NCBI RefSeq assembly: GCF_014284175.1
Contig: NZ_JACOGA010000003.1
Location: forward strand, 186,001 to 250,000
Reading direction: 5' to 3'
From: Affinundibacterium flavidum
Lineage (GTDB): Bacteria; Pseudomonadota; Gammaproteobacteria; Burkholderiales; Burkholderiaceae_D
Length of the DNA: 64,000 nucleotides
A program made the position numbers and the translations under genes. The notes beneath the pieces were generated by a model. That model did not search any database and was not told where the DNA came from. It saw only the letters and a program-made list of their open reading frames with translations. Numbering within the stretch: position 1 is the stretch's first letter; every line of letters begins with the position of its first letter. Positions 47,001-55,440 of this stretch are shown one piece after another.

Positions 47001-49784
47001 AGCAGCAGTAATCGTCTGCTTGATCGGTGTCGAGAATGCCTGTCCATCAATAAATAAATTCAGGGTGTCGCCACTGAATGTGCCCGTACCATTCAAGTCG
47101 ACGACGACATCAAAGCCGCTCGTTTTTTCTTGTAAATTAATACCATTTTGGGCAGCTGTCACAGTCAGCACCGCAGCGGTTGGATTCGGCGCAACGCCGT
47201 CTAAGGTGACGGTTTTAGAACCACCTGGCAAGCCCACATTTCCCGCAAAATCGATCAACCTGACGGTCAAAACTTTGGCACCATCTGCGCCCCAACCATC
47301 ATTGGGGCCGACATTTAGAGACACACTTTGGGCCAATAAATCAGCATTGGTCAAAATACGAGTGACAGGCGTCGCAAAACCTTGCCCGCCAATCAGCAAC
47401 TCCGCACGGTCGCCGATTTGCGCGTTGGTACCAGCGAGGCTAAGCTTAACTTCAACGCCTGCATTCTTTTCGACGATAGAAATACCGCCATCCGCATTCG
47501 CCGGAACGACCAAAGGAGTCGACGGTGCTGCCAATGCGATAGTATCAATCACAACCGGCAAGGACGCGCCCAGTGCGCCAACATTTCCGGCAAGATCGGT
47601 AACACGTGCACTCAATTGCTTTATGCCATCTGCACCCCATGCCGCGTTTCCAGGAATAGTCAGTGAGACGAGTTCATTGGCAATATCATCGGCGTTTAAG
47701 ACATAAGTGATAGGGCTGGAAAACGCAGCCCCGTTCAATAAGATTTCTACTTTATCTTTAGCCTGTGCTTGGGTGCCGGACAAATTAAATTTCACCACAA
47801 CGCCATCTGCTTTTTCGACAGTATTAATACCATTTAAGCTTGCTGGCACTAGCAAATCTTTGGTCGATGCGAGTGGCGCGGTCGTATCGAGTATGACATT
47901 CAATGCGGGACTGGCAATGCTAGTATTACCTGCAATATCTGTAAAGCTGACAGCGATTACCTTACTACCATCGGCTCCCCACGCGCTGCTAGCGGGGATG
48001 GTGACTATCGCTTGTTTGGCACTAATTTGTGCTGCGGTGAGTACCTGACTAGCTAAGAGCACAGGCGTTTGTGTTCCGCTTAAAATGCTCACCGTGTCAC
48101 CAGCGACTGCACCCGAACCGAGCAAACTCACGACCACCGCCACACCTGCCGTTTTTTCTGCACTACTAATCCCATCTTTCGCAGCGTCAATCGTGAAGCT
48201 AGTGGTTTCGGATTTAGGTGCAAGACTGTCCAGCAACACCGTTAGGTTTCCGCCGCTTTTACTAACGTTGCCCGTTTTATCTGACATCCGAACCGAAATA
48301 CTGCGATTGCCATCGGCTAGCGACCATGCAGTATCAAAAGCAGAAATGGAGAGCGTTACCGTATTCGCCAGTACTTCCTCTGCGCTTAATACATGCAGTG
48401 TGCTTGAACCAAATACCTTATCGTCGATAAATAGCTCAACAGCATCGCCCGCTTTCGCATTGGTGCCGGTAAGATCAACCACCACACTGATGGGGTTGGC
48501 ACGCTCAGGCAAACTAATGCCAGCAGTCGCTACAGGGATTTTTATCGCATTGCCTGGTGGATTCGGTGCGATGGTATCGAGCTTAACATTGACCGCGCCA
48601 CCGATACCGCCAATATTGCCTGCCACATCAATCACTCTGGCTGCCAACACCTTATCTCCGTCTACTCCCCAATTTGCTGTGCCAGGAATGACCAGTTCCA
48701 CTGTGCCACGTTCGAGATCTGCCTCAGTCAAAGTCGCCAAAACCTTGTTACTGAAACTGACATCATTGAGTAGGATTTCTATCCTGTCACCGACAACCGC
48801 GTTGGTATCGGTAATATCGACCGACACGGTGACACCCGCAGATTTCTCTAGCAAATTAATACTATCAAGCGCTGCCGTTACACTTAATGGATAACTCGGT
48901 GCCTTTGGTGCAACAATATTAAGATCAACGCGCAAATCGCCGCCCGGAGCGCTGGTGTTGCCACTACTGTCTTTAACAATCGCTTGCAATAATTTAATCC
49001 CATCCGCGCCCCAATTCATAGTTTTTGGAATCAACAAACTCACTTTTTTGGCTGTAATATCCGCCGCGCTGAGTTGCTTAGTAATCGCCGTAGGAAAAGA
49101 GCTGCCGTCTATCAACAACTCCACCACATTATTTGCCACCGCGTTTGTGCCAAGTAAATTGACGACGACATCAACACCCGCGGCGGCTTCCGCCGCACTG
49201 ATGCCGTCCGCAGCCGCAGTCACGATCAAGGCATTCACCGGTGCGCCGAGTCCAATACCCGTGGCACCTGAGCCCAAGGCCTTATTCGCAATCGCTATCG
49301 TATCGGGATTGGCATTCACTCCTTGCATCACCGTCTTTAAATAGGCCGGAGACAAATCCGCTTTTTGTGTGAATTGTTGATCAACTGCAAATTGCGAGAC
49401 AGCCAAGCGGTTAACGATATATGCCTTACCGGGGGTACCGTCCACGGTGCTTAGTCCGGCATTGATCATGTCCATCACCAAATTACCGCGACTACGCCCA
49501 TCTATCATCTGCTGCTTCCAGTAATTCAAGCCTTCCAAATCCGGCGATTTACCAAAAACATTGACGTAAATGAGCGTCACAAAAGATTCAAAAGGTAGGT
49601 TAGTTGGATAAATCTCTTTCACAATATCCAAGCTAAAAACAGTCTCTAAGACGCTATCGAAAGTCTTACCACCATTGAGCTGCAATAACCAATATTCAAG
49701 ACCACTTTTCTCCGGCGGGCGGATAAATGCAGCCAAGTACATCTTTATTAACTCATTTTGATAACCGACACTAGCCATAGTCAC
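41058..49784 (-). CDS. Giant DUF4214 / Ig-like repeat surface protein
   Basis: A 2908-residue protein. Residues about 5-140 are DUF4214-like (KMYLAAFIRPPEKSGLEYW, VNVFGKSPDLEGLNYW), a module often found at the ends of large secreted or S-layer-associated proteins. From residue 184 there are 23 tandem Ig-like repeats of 113-116 residues, each with GI..AEK.AGV, GD.VE.LI.G..F.TP, WGADG.K.L and DIAGN.G, and closing LDTTAP. The last 95 residues are a different cadherin/Ig-like domain (YTDVDGSSSINVGD) ending LDLAFSL. There is no signal peptide, so if exported it probably uses a C-terminal type I signal; no secretion genes are adjacent. Repeats 6, 9, 12, 15, 18 and 21 share a GGGI or GGI insertion, showing a three-repeat period of 343 residues. 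Confidence 0.9.
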   Translation of the reverse strand: MTMASVGYQNELIKMYLAAFIRPPEKSGLEYWLLQLNGGKTFDSVLETVFSLDIVKEIYPTNLPFESFVTLIYVNVFGKSPDLEGLNYWKQQMIDGRSRGNLVMDMINAGLSTVDGTPGKAYIVNRLAVSQFAVDQQFTQKADLSPAYLKTVMQGVNANPDTIAIANKALGSGATGIGLGAPVNALIVTAAADGISAAEAAAGVDVVVNLLGTNAVANNVVELLIDGSSFPTAITKQLSAADITAKKVSLLIPKTMNWGADGIKLLQAIVKDSSGNTSAPGGDLRVDLNIVAPKAPSYPLSVTAALDSINLLEKSAGVTVSVDITDTNAVVGDRIEILLNDVSFSNKVLATLTEADLERGTVELVIPGTANWGVDGDKVLAARVIDVAGNIGGIGGAVNVKLDTIAPNPPGNAIKIPVATAGISLPERANPISVVVDLTGTNAKAGDAVELFIDDKVFGSSTLHVLSAEEVLANTVTLSISAFDTAWSLADGNRSISVRMSDKTGNVSKSGGNLTVLLDSLAPKSETTSFTIDAAKDGISSAEKTAGVAVVVSLLGSGAVAGDTVSILSGTQTPVLLASQVLTAAQISAKQAIVTIPASSAWGADGSKVIAVSFTDIAGNTSIASPALNVILDTTAPLASTKDLLVPASLNGINTVEKADGVVVKFNLSGTQAQAKDKVEILLNGAAFSSPITYVLNADDIANELVSLTIPGNAAWGADGIKQLSARVTDLAGNVGALGASLPVVIDTIALAAPSTPLVVPANADGGISIVEKNAGVEVKLSLAGTNAQIGDRAELLIGGQGFATPVTRILTNADLLAQSVSLNVGPNDGWGADGAKVLTVRLIDFAGNVGLPGGSKTVTLDGVAPNPTAAVLTVTAAQNGINLQEKTSGFDVVVDLNGTGTFSGDTLNLFIDGQAFSTPIKQTITAAQALAKSAIIKVPANADWLADGSHVLTVVINDAAGNVSSAGGALIVQVDTTAPKAATNPVVMPAAINGISSIEKNAGVAVELNLAGTNATVADKVELLINGIGFSTPIVQTLSSSDIANGLVNLLIPANANWGADGSKNISFRVSDVAGNVGAIGGTLSVTLDTTAPAGPSGSLNVPANSGGGISQAELNAGVDVIVSLVGAAVTAGDSVEILIGNSPFTTPVRHVITTEELATKSLILTIAGSNSWGGDGTKNLTARFIDIAGNIGTATGLSSVTVDTTGVNPITGILKVSAAQNGISAAEKNAGVDVVVDLTGTGAVSGDQIQIFIDGVAFATPNIFTITAAQASAKTATVKIPGNANWISDGNHLLSASLFDKAGNASIAGGDLIVSLDTLAPNSPSAALNIPAALNGVNNAEKNAGVTVVVSLSGAGVVAGDSVELLIGGKSFSPSVSQIVSSTDIVNGQMNVTIGAAAGWGTDGLKAISARFVDAAGNVGLAGGNANVVLDTVAPAGPSSSLTVPANDGGGISLAELNAGVDVIVSLVGAAVIAGDSVEILIGNSPFSTPIRHVITTAELAAKSVSLTIAGTNSWGADGTKNLTARFIDIAGNTGTATGLVSVSLDTTGINPIINILKVSVAQNGINATEKNAGVDVVVDLAGTGAVSGDQIQILIDGVAFATPNIFTITAAQASAKTATVRIPGNADWISDGNHLLSASLVDKAGNTSIAAGDLIVSLDTIAPGSPSAALSIPAALNGLNAAEKNAGVTVVVSLSGAGLVAGDSVELLIDGKLFSPNVSQVLTNTDILNGQVSLTIGAAAGWGIDGVKALAARFIDVAGNVGVGAGKVPVNLDTVAPAGPTNALVVPVNSAGGITTAELNAGVDVIINLTGVKAVEGETVEILIAGNAFTVPAKHVLTAADILAKTATVTIGPNDGWGGDGSKGLTARFIDSAGNVGTASGLTTVTLDALPPNPVPTPLVVAAAANAISNAERLAGVNVVVDLTGTTSIVGDTITLLIDGVSFSTPVTQKITAAQITAKSAIVTIPGTAVWGADGNKILSATIADAGGNTSLPGGDVSVLLDTTAPVPATNPLVIAAALNGISAAEKTAGVAVTVDLTGGGAGVGDRVEIVLGGAAFPTPVIKTLTALELAAGSVVLTIPTAAGWGADGTKSIAARFIDGAGNIGVAGVASSVNLDTTAPAGPVTTLNVAVNSGGGITLSEKNAGVNVIVNLNGTTVVAGDLVEVLIGGLPFANPVNFILTPAEILAKSVTLTIGSADGWGADGAKILTARFIDIAGNVGSNTGTLTVTLDTGAPNPPSTPLVVATAANGISATEKSAGVSVLASLSATGAVAGDTIQLLLDGAPFATPVTHVITNAEVGANAATIIIPGVAAWGADGSKVLTAMITDTLGNVGAPGGSVTVLLDTVGPTIPSNPVVIGVATNGISLAEKSAGVSVNLDLTGTGVVFGDSIELLLNHLPFSTPVTKVLSALEVGSGLLTMTIPGSVNWGVDGSKIISFRGIDNAGNNGSDGGSLTVTLDTVGPTAPTNPVSVAANSGGGITAAEKNAGVVVDVNLTGTTLVAGELVELLIGGVAWATPIIHSLSGTEIAANLVSLTIGANDGWGADGAKSIGVRFIDSAGNIGAGGASTNVLMLDTTPPNVPNLAMTVAAAINGINLNEKNAGVSVFVNLSGTNAAAGDIASLLIDGSSFSVPVMHTITAGEVTAGNFTFNIGSNDGWGADGSKVLSMIMTDVAGNTGLAGGNVTVVLDATLPNAPSSAVGVAAAAFGINLAEKTSGVVAVVNLSGTNAVVGDRLEILLGGAAFSSPVFRVLNNADILAGSASLTITGTAGWGADGVKNLSARIQDSAGNIGLAGGSLLTNLDTTMPASSALPVYTDVDGSSSINVGDTFLFVINEATNTAITINEVLLSNAHILGTGATAVWSPDGTQLTVTLGTGTTVALGDIVTLVGVSDLAGNSLDLAFSL
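44423..46481 (-). repeat. Two near-identical 1029-bp tandem blocks inside the giant gene
   Basis: Repeats 9-11 (residues 1102-1444) and 12-14 (residues 1445-1787) are the most alike three-repeat blocks: repeats 10 and 13 differ at only about a dozen of 114 residues. DNA similarity is also plain at an offset of 1029 bp, for example about 44921 against 45950. This marks the most recent expansion of the array. Confidence 0.85.
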
Positions 49785-50279
49785 TTTCGATGAAAAATAC
49801 AGGTGATACCAAATCTTGCGGGATGGATCAAAGCGGTAAATATTAATTAAGACTGTTAAAAATGAGGCTCAAAGTGACGTTCACACTGCTGCTCAGATTG
49901 ACAAATCTCAGGCTACTTCTTCAGTCTCTGCCAAGATATGCAGAGTCGCCGATATCGTGTTATCGGCAGCAATTCGATCTTACTTTACAGAAATATCACC
50001 GCCCATGAAAACTTGATGCTCTGCTTCTCGTTGCTAGGGGCTACTTCAGCCTTGATTCAGCCTCGATTCAGCCTCGATTCAGCATAGAAATAGTCTTATC
50101 CACTACGACATCATGCAAAACTTCCTTGGGATTCAATTTGTCTAACAAACCCATGAAGACCTGTCTAATTGGCAGATCAGTCGACTATGTTTTTGAATAC
50201 ACTAACAGCTATATGGTAGAGCCAAATCTCAAATTTAGCTCATCACCACCAATCAAATTGCTTTAGTAAAAATACCGCT
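49785..50279. other. Divergent spacer, no gene seen
   Basis: This 495-bp region separates the giant repeat gene from the RCC1 lipoprotein gene. It contains a perfect 7-bp hairpin (GCCGATA 49948-49954 with TATCGGC 49961-49967) and the 11-bp tandem array at 50045-50088. Promoters for both genes should be here, but I cannot place them. Confidence 0.5.
50045..50088. repeat. 11-bp degenerate tandem array (4 units)
   Basis: TTCAGCCTTGA, TTCAGCCTCGA twice, then TTCAGCATAGA, head to tail. It lies 191 bp upstream of the RCC1 lipoprotein start. Confidence 0.8.
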
Positions 50280-51701
50280 ATGACTATACGCCTCTCAATT
50301 CCAAAACCTTCTAGTCTCAAGTTATCCATGGCCATTTGCTTAAGCCTAATTCTGACAGCCTGTGGCGGTGGAAAAGACAGCACGGCCACCACGACTAGCA
50401 CAGCGCCAGCTCTGGTTTCGATCAGTCTTAGTCCTGCCAATTCGACCATAGCGCTGGGCCTTACACAGCAATTTGCAGCGACAGGTAATTATGCCGATGG
50501 AAGTAGTGCTGTTATCACAAAAGATGTGGTGTGGAGTTCACCCGGTACAGTCGCCAGCATAGTACAAACTACAGGGCTAGCGACCAGTAAGACGATAGGC
50601 ACAGAAACCATCACCGCAACCTCAGGCAAAATCAGCGGCAACACCAAATTGATCGTGCAAGGCCCCTATGTTGGGGTATCCGCCGGAGGCAGTCATTCCT
50701 TGGTGTTAAAAGCAAACGGCACGGTGAACAGCAGTGGTCTAAATCGCACAGGTCAATTGGGTAACGGCACTGCGAATGATCAGTCAAGCATGGCAGCAAT
50801 GGGTAGCGTCAACACCTGGACACAAATTGCATCGGGCGAATTTCATACCGTCGCACTACGTAGTGACGCCTCTCTGTGGGCATGGGGTTTCAATCAAAAC
50901 GGACAATTAGGTGATGCCAGTTTCGTCGATAAACTCAATCCGACTAAGATAGGCAGTGCAAGCTGGATCGCTATTGCAGCCGGAAAATCGCACACGGTCG
51001 GAGTTAAAAAAGACGGCACCCTGTGGGCATGGGGACGCAATTTTTATGCACAATTAGGTGATGGTACGGTCATCGATAGAGTAGAACCGGTACAAATCGG
51101 CACTGCAAAAAATTGGACCAGTGTTGCCGCTGGTGCCAGCCACACCATCGCACGCCGCTCCGATGGCACGATCTGGGGCTGGGGTAACAATACCAATGGA
51201 CAAGTTGGTACTGGCCCTAGTGCCACGGTTACCACCCCAACCCAAATTGGCACCGCCACTTGGGTTTCAATCGCGGCTGGTCAAAATCATAGCCTGGCGA
51301 TTCGTGCCGACGGCGCGCTATTTTCTTGGGGAGCAAGCGATCAAGGCCAACTCGGTAACGGCGCACTATCAGATCGTCTCAACCCTAGTCAAGTCGGCAC
51401 ACTCAGCAATTGGGCGTCAGTAGCAGCAGGAAGCAAACATAGTCTGGCCCTCAAGAGCGATGGCAGCCTGTGGGCTTGGGGTGCGAACGAAGACGGGCAA
51501 CTTGGTATTGGCAACAATCTGACACAATTATTACCAATGCCAGTTGGTGATGCAAAGAATTGGAAATTTATCTCCGCTGGCATCGCCCACACGCTTGCCG
51601 TTCGGGCCGACGGTAGTTTATGGGTTTGGGGTAGAAATAATGAAGGTCAATTAGGAGATGGCAAACGCCTGAGCATCAATATTCCTAGCGCATTACCTTA
51701 G
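50280..51701 (+). CDS. RCC1-repeat lipoprotein with N-terminal Big2 domain
   Basis: A 473-residue lipoprotein. The signal sequence ends in the lipobox LTAC followed by GGG, giving a lipid anchor on the cysteine. Residues about 40-125 are a bacterial Ig-like (Big2) domain (ISLSPANSTIALGLTQQF). The rest is about seven RCC1 blades, each with GxxHTxALxxDGSLWAWGxNxxGQLG, expected to close a seven-bladed propeller. Such surface proteins are usually of unknown function; ligand binding or adhesion is plausible. No strong ribosome binding site is seen before the ATG. Confidence 0.87.
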   Translation: MTIRLSIPKPSSLKLSMAICLSLILTACGGGKDSTATTTSTAPALVSISLSPANSTIALGLTQQFAATGNYADGSSAVITKDVVWSSPGTVASIVQTTGLATSKTIGTETITATSGKISGNTKLIVQGPYVGVSAGGSHSLVLKANGTVNSSGLNRTGQLGNGTANDQSSMAAMGSVNTWTQIASGEFHTVALRSDASLWAWGFNQNGQLGDASFVDKLNPTKIGSASWIAIAAGKSHTVGVKKDGTLWAWGRNFYAQLGDGTVIDRVEPVQIGTAKNWTSVAAGASHTIARRSDGTIWGWGNNTNGQVGTGPSATVTTPTQIGTATWVSIAAGQNHSLAIRADGALFSWGASDQGQLGNGALSDRLNPSQVGTLSNWASVAAGSKHSLALKSDGSLWAWGANEDGQLGIGNNLTQLLPMPVGDAKNWKFISAGIAHTLAVRADGSLWVWGRNNEGQLGDGKRLSINIPSALP

Positions 51702-51830
51702 AAATTGCATCATTTCGATGAGAAATAAGCAAAATTTACCTTGTTCCATCTAGGAGATTATCCACCTGATTCAGCGTCAGGCGTAGGGAATTACGCTAGA
51801 ATAGGTTATAAAAATAAATCTACTAGTTCC

Positions 51831-52652
51831 TTGGAAAACGGCATTTTGTTCACTTCACTTCAATCACTGCTTATCTGCACCGTGGTCAGCTTTATCTTGC
51901 CGATACAGCAAGCCAGTGCCAAGCATATTCCCTCCGCAAAAACCACGCCCCCGGTAGTGGCAGTGTTAATGCCTGAACAAAAAGGCGACCGGGATCAGAT
52001 CCTTCCGCTAACCAAAAATGTTTTACAACTTTTCAATTACATAGAAAGCTCGGCGAATGTCAAAATTGATATTCGCCGCTATCCATGGCGTCGCGTATTA
52101 CACAATGGTGAGAATGGCGAGGGACTCATTTTTGGCATCTATAAGACTCCTGAGCGATTAAAGATTTTCCATTTTTCTGAGCCCGTGTATTCCGACAAAG
52201 TCTGGCTAGTGAAACGCTGTGAAGACAACTTCAACTTTAACTCTATGAGTGACCTCAAAGGCAAGACCATAGGCATAGTGCAAGGTTCTAGTGCGGGAGA
52301 TGAATTTGATAAACAAGTCAATGTCCTTTTCAAGGCCGAATACAATACCAGCAGCCTCGCGGGTCGGTTTTCCAAGCTATACCAAAAACGTATGGATGCT
52401 TTTTTACTTTACGAACCGCGCACTAATCTCAAAGAAGTACAAAAAGAATTAAATCAGTTATACGCTGCCGAATTCGACGAATACAAGAAAAAGAAAACCG
52501 ATCTGTTTTGCATCCTTCCCCGTCCAATTTCCATTATCGATGCGCACTTTGCTACCGGCTTAAATTACGATAAAGACATTTTAGAAAAAATCGATAAAGT
52601 GCTCATTCAAGCAAGAAAAAATGGCGAACTGGAACGTATCTTTGCCAAATAA
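51831..52652 (+). CDS. Orphan periplasmic solute-binding protein (SBP_bac_3 type) 2
   Basis: About 273 residues if translated from the TTG at 51831. The frame is open from a TTG at 51741, and no ATG lies before the mature part, so the start is uncertain. I prefer 51831 because a signal peptide follows at once (FTSLQSLLICTVV, ending QQASA). The mature part shows RRYPWRR, LIFGIYKTPERLKIFHFSEPV and DLKGKTIGIVQGSSAG. It shares these motifs with the protein at 34563-35348. No transporter genes accompany it. The C-terminal LIQARKNGELERIFAK is a usual SBP end. Confidence 0.75.
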   Translation: MENGILFTSLQSLLICTVVSFILPIQQASAKHIPSAKTTPPVVAVLMPEQKGDRDQILPLTKNVLQLFNYIESSANVKIDIRRYPWRRVLHNGENGEGLIFGIYKTPERLKIFHFSEPVYSDKVWLVKRCEDNFNFNSMSDLKGKTIGIVQGSSAGDEFDKQVNVLFKAEYNTSSLAGRFSKLYQKRMDAFLLYEPRTNLKEVQKELNQLYAAEFDEYKKKKTDLFCILPRPISIIDAHFATGLNYDKDILEKIDKVLIQARKNGELERIFAK

Positions 52653-52993
52653 ATTCATGGCTGACAGCTCAGCTATCATAGCGCGATATTGAGCCTAAGT
52701 TCTTAAGCCAATTTCATCACACTGAATCGATGTAATGGCTCAGGCTTGATTGAAGCAGCCACTATCTTGCAAACCTGACAGGCGCTGTAAATCGAGGCAT
52801 AAGCGACGCATATTAGGTTTAGAGGATGGCATTATCTACAGACTATTTCAAATATCCCATCCTATTCACAGTACGTACTTTTGGTGTCCACCTATGCAGC
52901 GAGGACGCTTGAATTTAAGCGCCCTTGGCCTCCCTACTGAACTCAATTAAGTACTGAGTTCAGTTCAGCATTTAACTCTATACCTGAACCTGC
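52653..52993. other. Intergenic region with a terminator-like dyad
   Basis: No credible gene lies between the convergent solute-binding and ABC-permease genes; a 66-codon frame at 52750 has a TTG start and no family features. ACTGAACTCA (52936-52945) and TGAGTTCAGT (52955-52964) form a perfect 10-bp stem with a 9-base loop. It lacks a T-run, and may be the joint terminator or an operator. Confidence 0.5.
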
Positions 52994-54229
52994 TTATCCA
53001 TCGCTGCGTAATGCAGCGATAGGATCTAGACGTGACGCTTGCTTAGCCGGAAATACACCGAATGCCAATCCGACTGCAATACACATAGCCACCGCGATCA
53101 ACAAACTAAGCGGAGACCAGGCAACCGACCAACCCGCTAAGCTTGCAATGCTATACGCCGTAATTGCACCTAACAGAAGTCCCATTAATGCCCCTGTAAC
53201 AGCAATCACCAAAGCTTCCGCCAAGAACTGCTCAACCACGTCTCTGCGACGTGCGCCCAAAGCCCGTTTCAAACCAATTTCGCGTCGACGCTCCAATACG
53301 TTAGCCAGCATAATATTCATGATGCCTATACCACCCACCAGCAAAGACACAGCTGCGATTGAACTCATGACTATCGTAAAGATTCTTTGCGTTTGTTGAT
53401 TCTGCCGATACAAGCCCATAGGCACGATCAAATTCGTATCGTCTGCGTTTGCATGACGTTGTTCAATTAAAGTTTGCAATACACGCGCCGCCGCATCTGG
53501 CGCGACCTTCTCATCAAGCCGCAAACTGATACCGTCGACCTCATCTTCAATTTGTTTGAACAGAAAACGCGCACGGCCACTTTCCCAAGAGACGAATAAA
53601 CGTTCATCATCCAGCCCAAGTTTTACACCTTCAAAATCAGATTTTCCGGCAGACCGATCAGCCAGCACACCAACGACTTCCAACCAGGTATGGTTGAGCT
53701 TAATGCGTTCACCGATAGGATTAAAATCGCCGAACAAGCTCTTTGCCAAACGTGCACCCAACACACACACAGGTGCCAAACTAGCGCCATCTTCGGGAAC
53801 TAACCAGCGTCCAAGATTGACTTGCAAACCGCCATGTTCAGCGTAGGCATGCGATACTGCAAAGGCACGGCCAGCCACAATATTGGTACCGTACACCAAC
53901 TGATCCACTTTGATTTCTTTTTTGAGAGCCACTGATTGCGCACCAGGCACTACCGACATTGCTGCGGCAGCATCGGCTGCAGATAAACCAAGAGAGCGGA
54001 CACGTACGTCTTTTAATTTTTCGGCTGCGATATTTTTTGATTCCAGCAAAATATTATTCAAACCTAATTCAGCCACCAAACGTAAAGCTTCACGCTTGCT
54101 ACCCTCACCAACAGCGAGCATAGCAACTATTGCCGCCACCCCAAATATCATACCAAGCAAGGTCAAACCAGTGCGCAACTTGCGACGTTGTAATTCAACG
54201 ATTGCCTCAAGAATCAAAGCGCGGTTCAT
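52994..54229 (-). CDS. MacB/FtsX-type ABC exporter permease
   Basis: A 411-residue permease with one N-terminal membrane segment (about 18-42), a MacB-type periplasmic core domain (about 43-280) and three C-terminal membrane segments (FtsX domain, with the EIGLKRALGARRRDV coupling motif). The ATPase is a separate gene (57442-58113), unlike MacB where both are fused. Its ATG overlaps the upstream adaptor stop by four bases (ATGA). Last gene of the four-gene export operon. Confidence 0.9.
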   Translation of the reverse strand: MNRALILEAIVELQRRKLRTGLTLLGMIFGVAAIVAMLAVGEGSKREALRLVAELGLNNILLESKNIAAEKLKDVRVRSLGLSAADAAAAMSVVPGAQSVALKKEIKVDQLVYGTNIVAGRAFAVSHAYAEHGGLQVNLGRWLVPEDGASLAPVCVLGARLAKSLFGDFNPIGERIKLNHTWLEVVGVLADRSAGKSDFEGVKLGLDDERLFVSWESGRARFLFKQIEDEVDGISLRLDEKVAPDAAARVLQTLIEQRHANADDTNLIVPMGLYRQNQQTQRIFTIVMSSIAAVSLLVGGIGIMNIMLANVLERRREIGLKRALGARRRDVVEQFLAEALVIAVTGALMGLLLGAITAYSIASLAGWSVAWSPLSLLIAVAMCIAVGLAFGVFPAKQASRLDPIAALRSDG

Positions 54230-55440
54230 GACTTCACCTCTTTTTTCTCGGGAACCAAGACCAATTTGGCGCCAGCACTAATACCAGATTTAATCTCACT
54301 ACGAATCTGTCCGCGCAATCCCAGCTCCACTTTTTGTTTCAACAATTGAGAACTTTCCTTCAGATAAACAAAGTAGTCTGCGCCCTCTTGCACCAAAGCG
54401 ATATTCGGAACAGTAAGCACCTTATTTGCCGCCAATAAAGTCACTCGTCCAGTGATGGCCTGACCAGGCTTTAATCCATAGCGACGCACCAGATCCTGCC
54501 CAATATGCGCCTCAAAATCAGAATATTTAACAGGGGATTCACGCGACTTGGTGCTAGCTGTTTTACCGACTTTACTAACTTTAAGATCAAGTTCTGTGCC
54601 AGTACCTGACAAACGAACTTTAATCGCCTGCCCTTCTTTTAAACCAAAAGCTGCACCTTCTGCGATACTAAATTTTGCGACTTGTTGTTCGAGATCTGGC
54701 AGTGAACCAAACTCTTCTCCAGCCCATAATTTAGTTCCTATCTGTGGAACCGAGTCATCCCATCGCGTCTTTAGAAAGAACACTCCCTGATGCGGCGCTC
54801 TCAATTCCAGTGAAGATAAACTCTTACGCTGCTGTTCTATGGTCAGCGCCACACTCTCCTTTTGCGAATTAATGACCGCCTGATCAGCATTATTACGTGC
54901 ACCTATTTGATTGTTTTTCCATTTCAAATAATCTTGTTTATGATGCAGAAAACCAATGTCCACCAAAGTATCAAGAATTTTATTTTGAGCAAAAATTTTT
55001 AAGTCAGCATTCGCATAACGCTGACTCAAATTCAGATCGGCAGTTACTTTGGCACTATCAGAACTGAGTTCAGCACGCCCTAACTCTGTATTCGCCCGCA
55101 CCCCAAGTTCCATCAATTCTTTGCGTAACATATCCGTCTCAGCCTGGGATAAGGTCACTCTGGCCTGCGTTGCATCAAATTGCGCGATCACCTGACCTTT
55201 TTCGACCATACTGCCGTTGGCCACCATAGAAACTAAATTACGTTGATCCCAACCGGTACCAGGCACATTCAACTGTGTACTGGCGGCAGCTTTAATTTCT
55301 CCATCTGCAACAAGTTCTTCTTGCCAGCTACGTGCTTGTAGCACTTCAACCGGCACACTATCGTTAGCCTGCTCACCACGACAAGCACTTAAACCAGTCA
55401 GCAAACTAAGGGCAAGCAATCGCCATTTAATTTTTCCCAT
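54226..55440 (-). CDS. HlyD/RND-type periplasmic adaptor lipoprotein
   Basis: A 404-residue membrane-fusion protein. From the ATG at 55440 it begins with a lipoprotein signal whose lipobox is LSAC (cysteine 20), so it is lipid-anchored. Beta-barrel, lipoyl and alpha-hairpin regions follow (MVEKGQVIAQFDATQAR; a long coiled coil at about 100-220; a C-terminal APSR-type barrel). An upstream in-frame ATG at 55473 would put eleven extra residues before the signal. It overlaps the double-adaptor gene by 14 bases and the permease gene by four. Confidence 0.87.
   Translation of the reverse strand: MGKIKWRLLALSLLTGLSACRGEQANDSVPVEVLQARSWQEELVADGEIKAAASTQLNVPGTGWDQRNLVSMVANGSMVEKGQVIAQFDATQARVTLSQAETDMLRKELMELGVRANTELGRAELSSDSAKVTADLNLSQRYANADLKIFAQNKILDTLVDIGFLHHKQDYLKWKNNQIGARNNADQAVINSQKESVALTIEQQRKSLSSLELRAPHQGVFFLKTRWDDSVPQIGTKLWAGEEFGSLPDLEQQVAKFSIAEGAAFGLKEGQAIKVRLSGTGTELDLKVSKVGKTASTKSRESPVKYSDFEAHIGQDLVRRYGLKPGQAITGRVTLLAANKVLTVPNIALVQEGADYFVYLKESSQLLKQKVELGLRGQIRSEIKSGISAGAKLVLVPEKKEVKS

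Noticed and set aside
41242-49344. Series of long plus-strand open frames (up to about 530 codons) opposite the giant repeat gene
   Set aside because: They are antisense images of the repeat gene. Their proteins are Pro/Ser/Thr/Ala-rich repeats with the same period, lack ribosome binding sites and family features, and arise from the codon bias of the real gene.
52750-52950. 66-codon frame between the solute-binding and permease genes
   Set aside because: TTG start, no ribosome binding site, no family resemblance, ends in a dyad.
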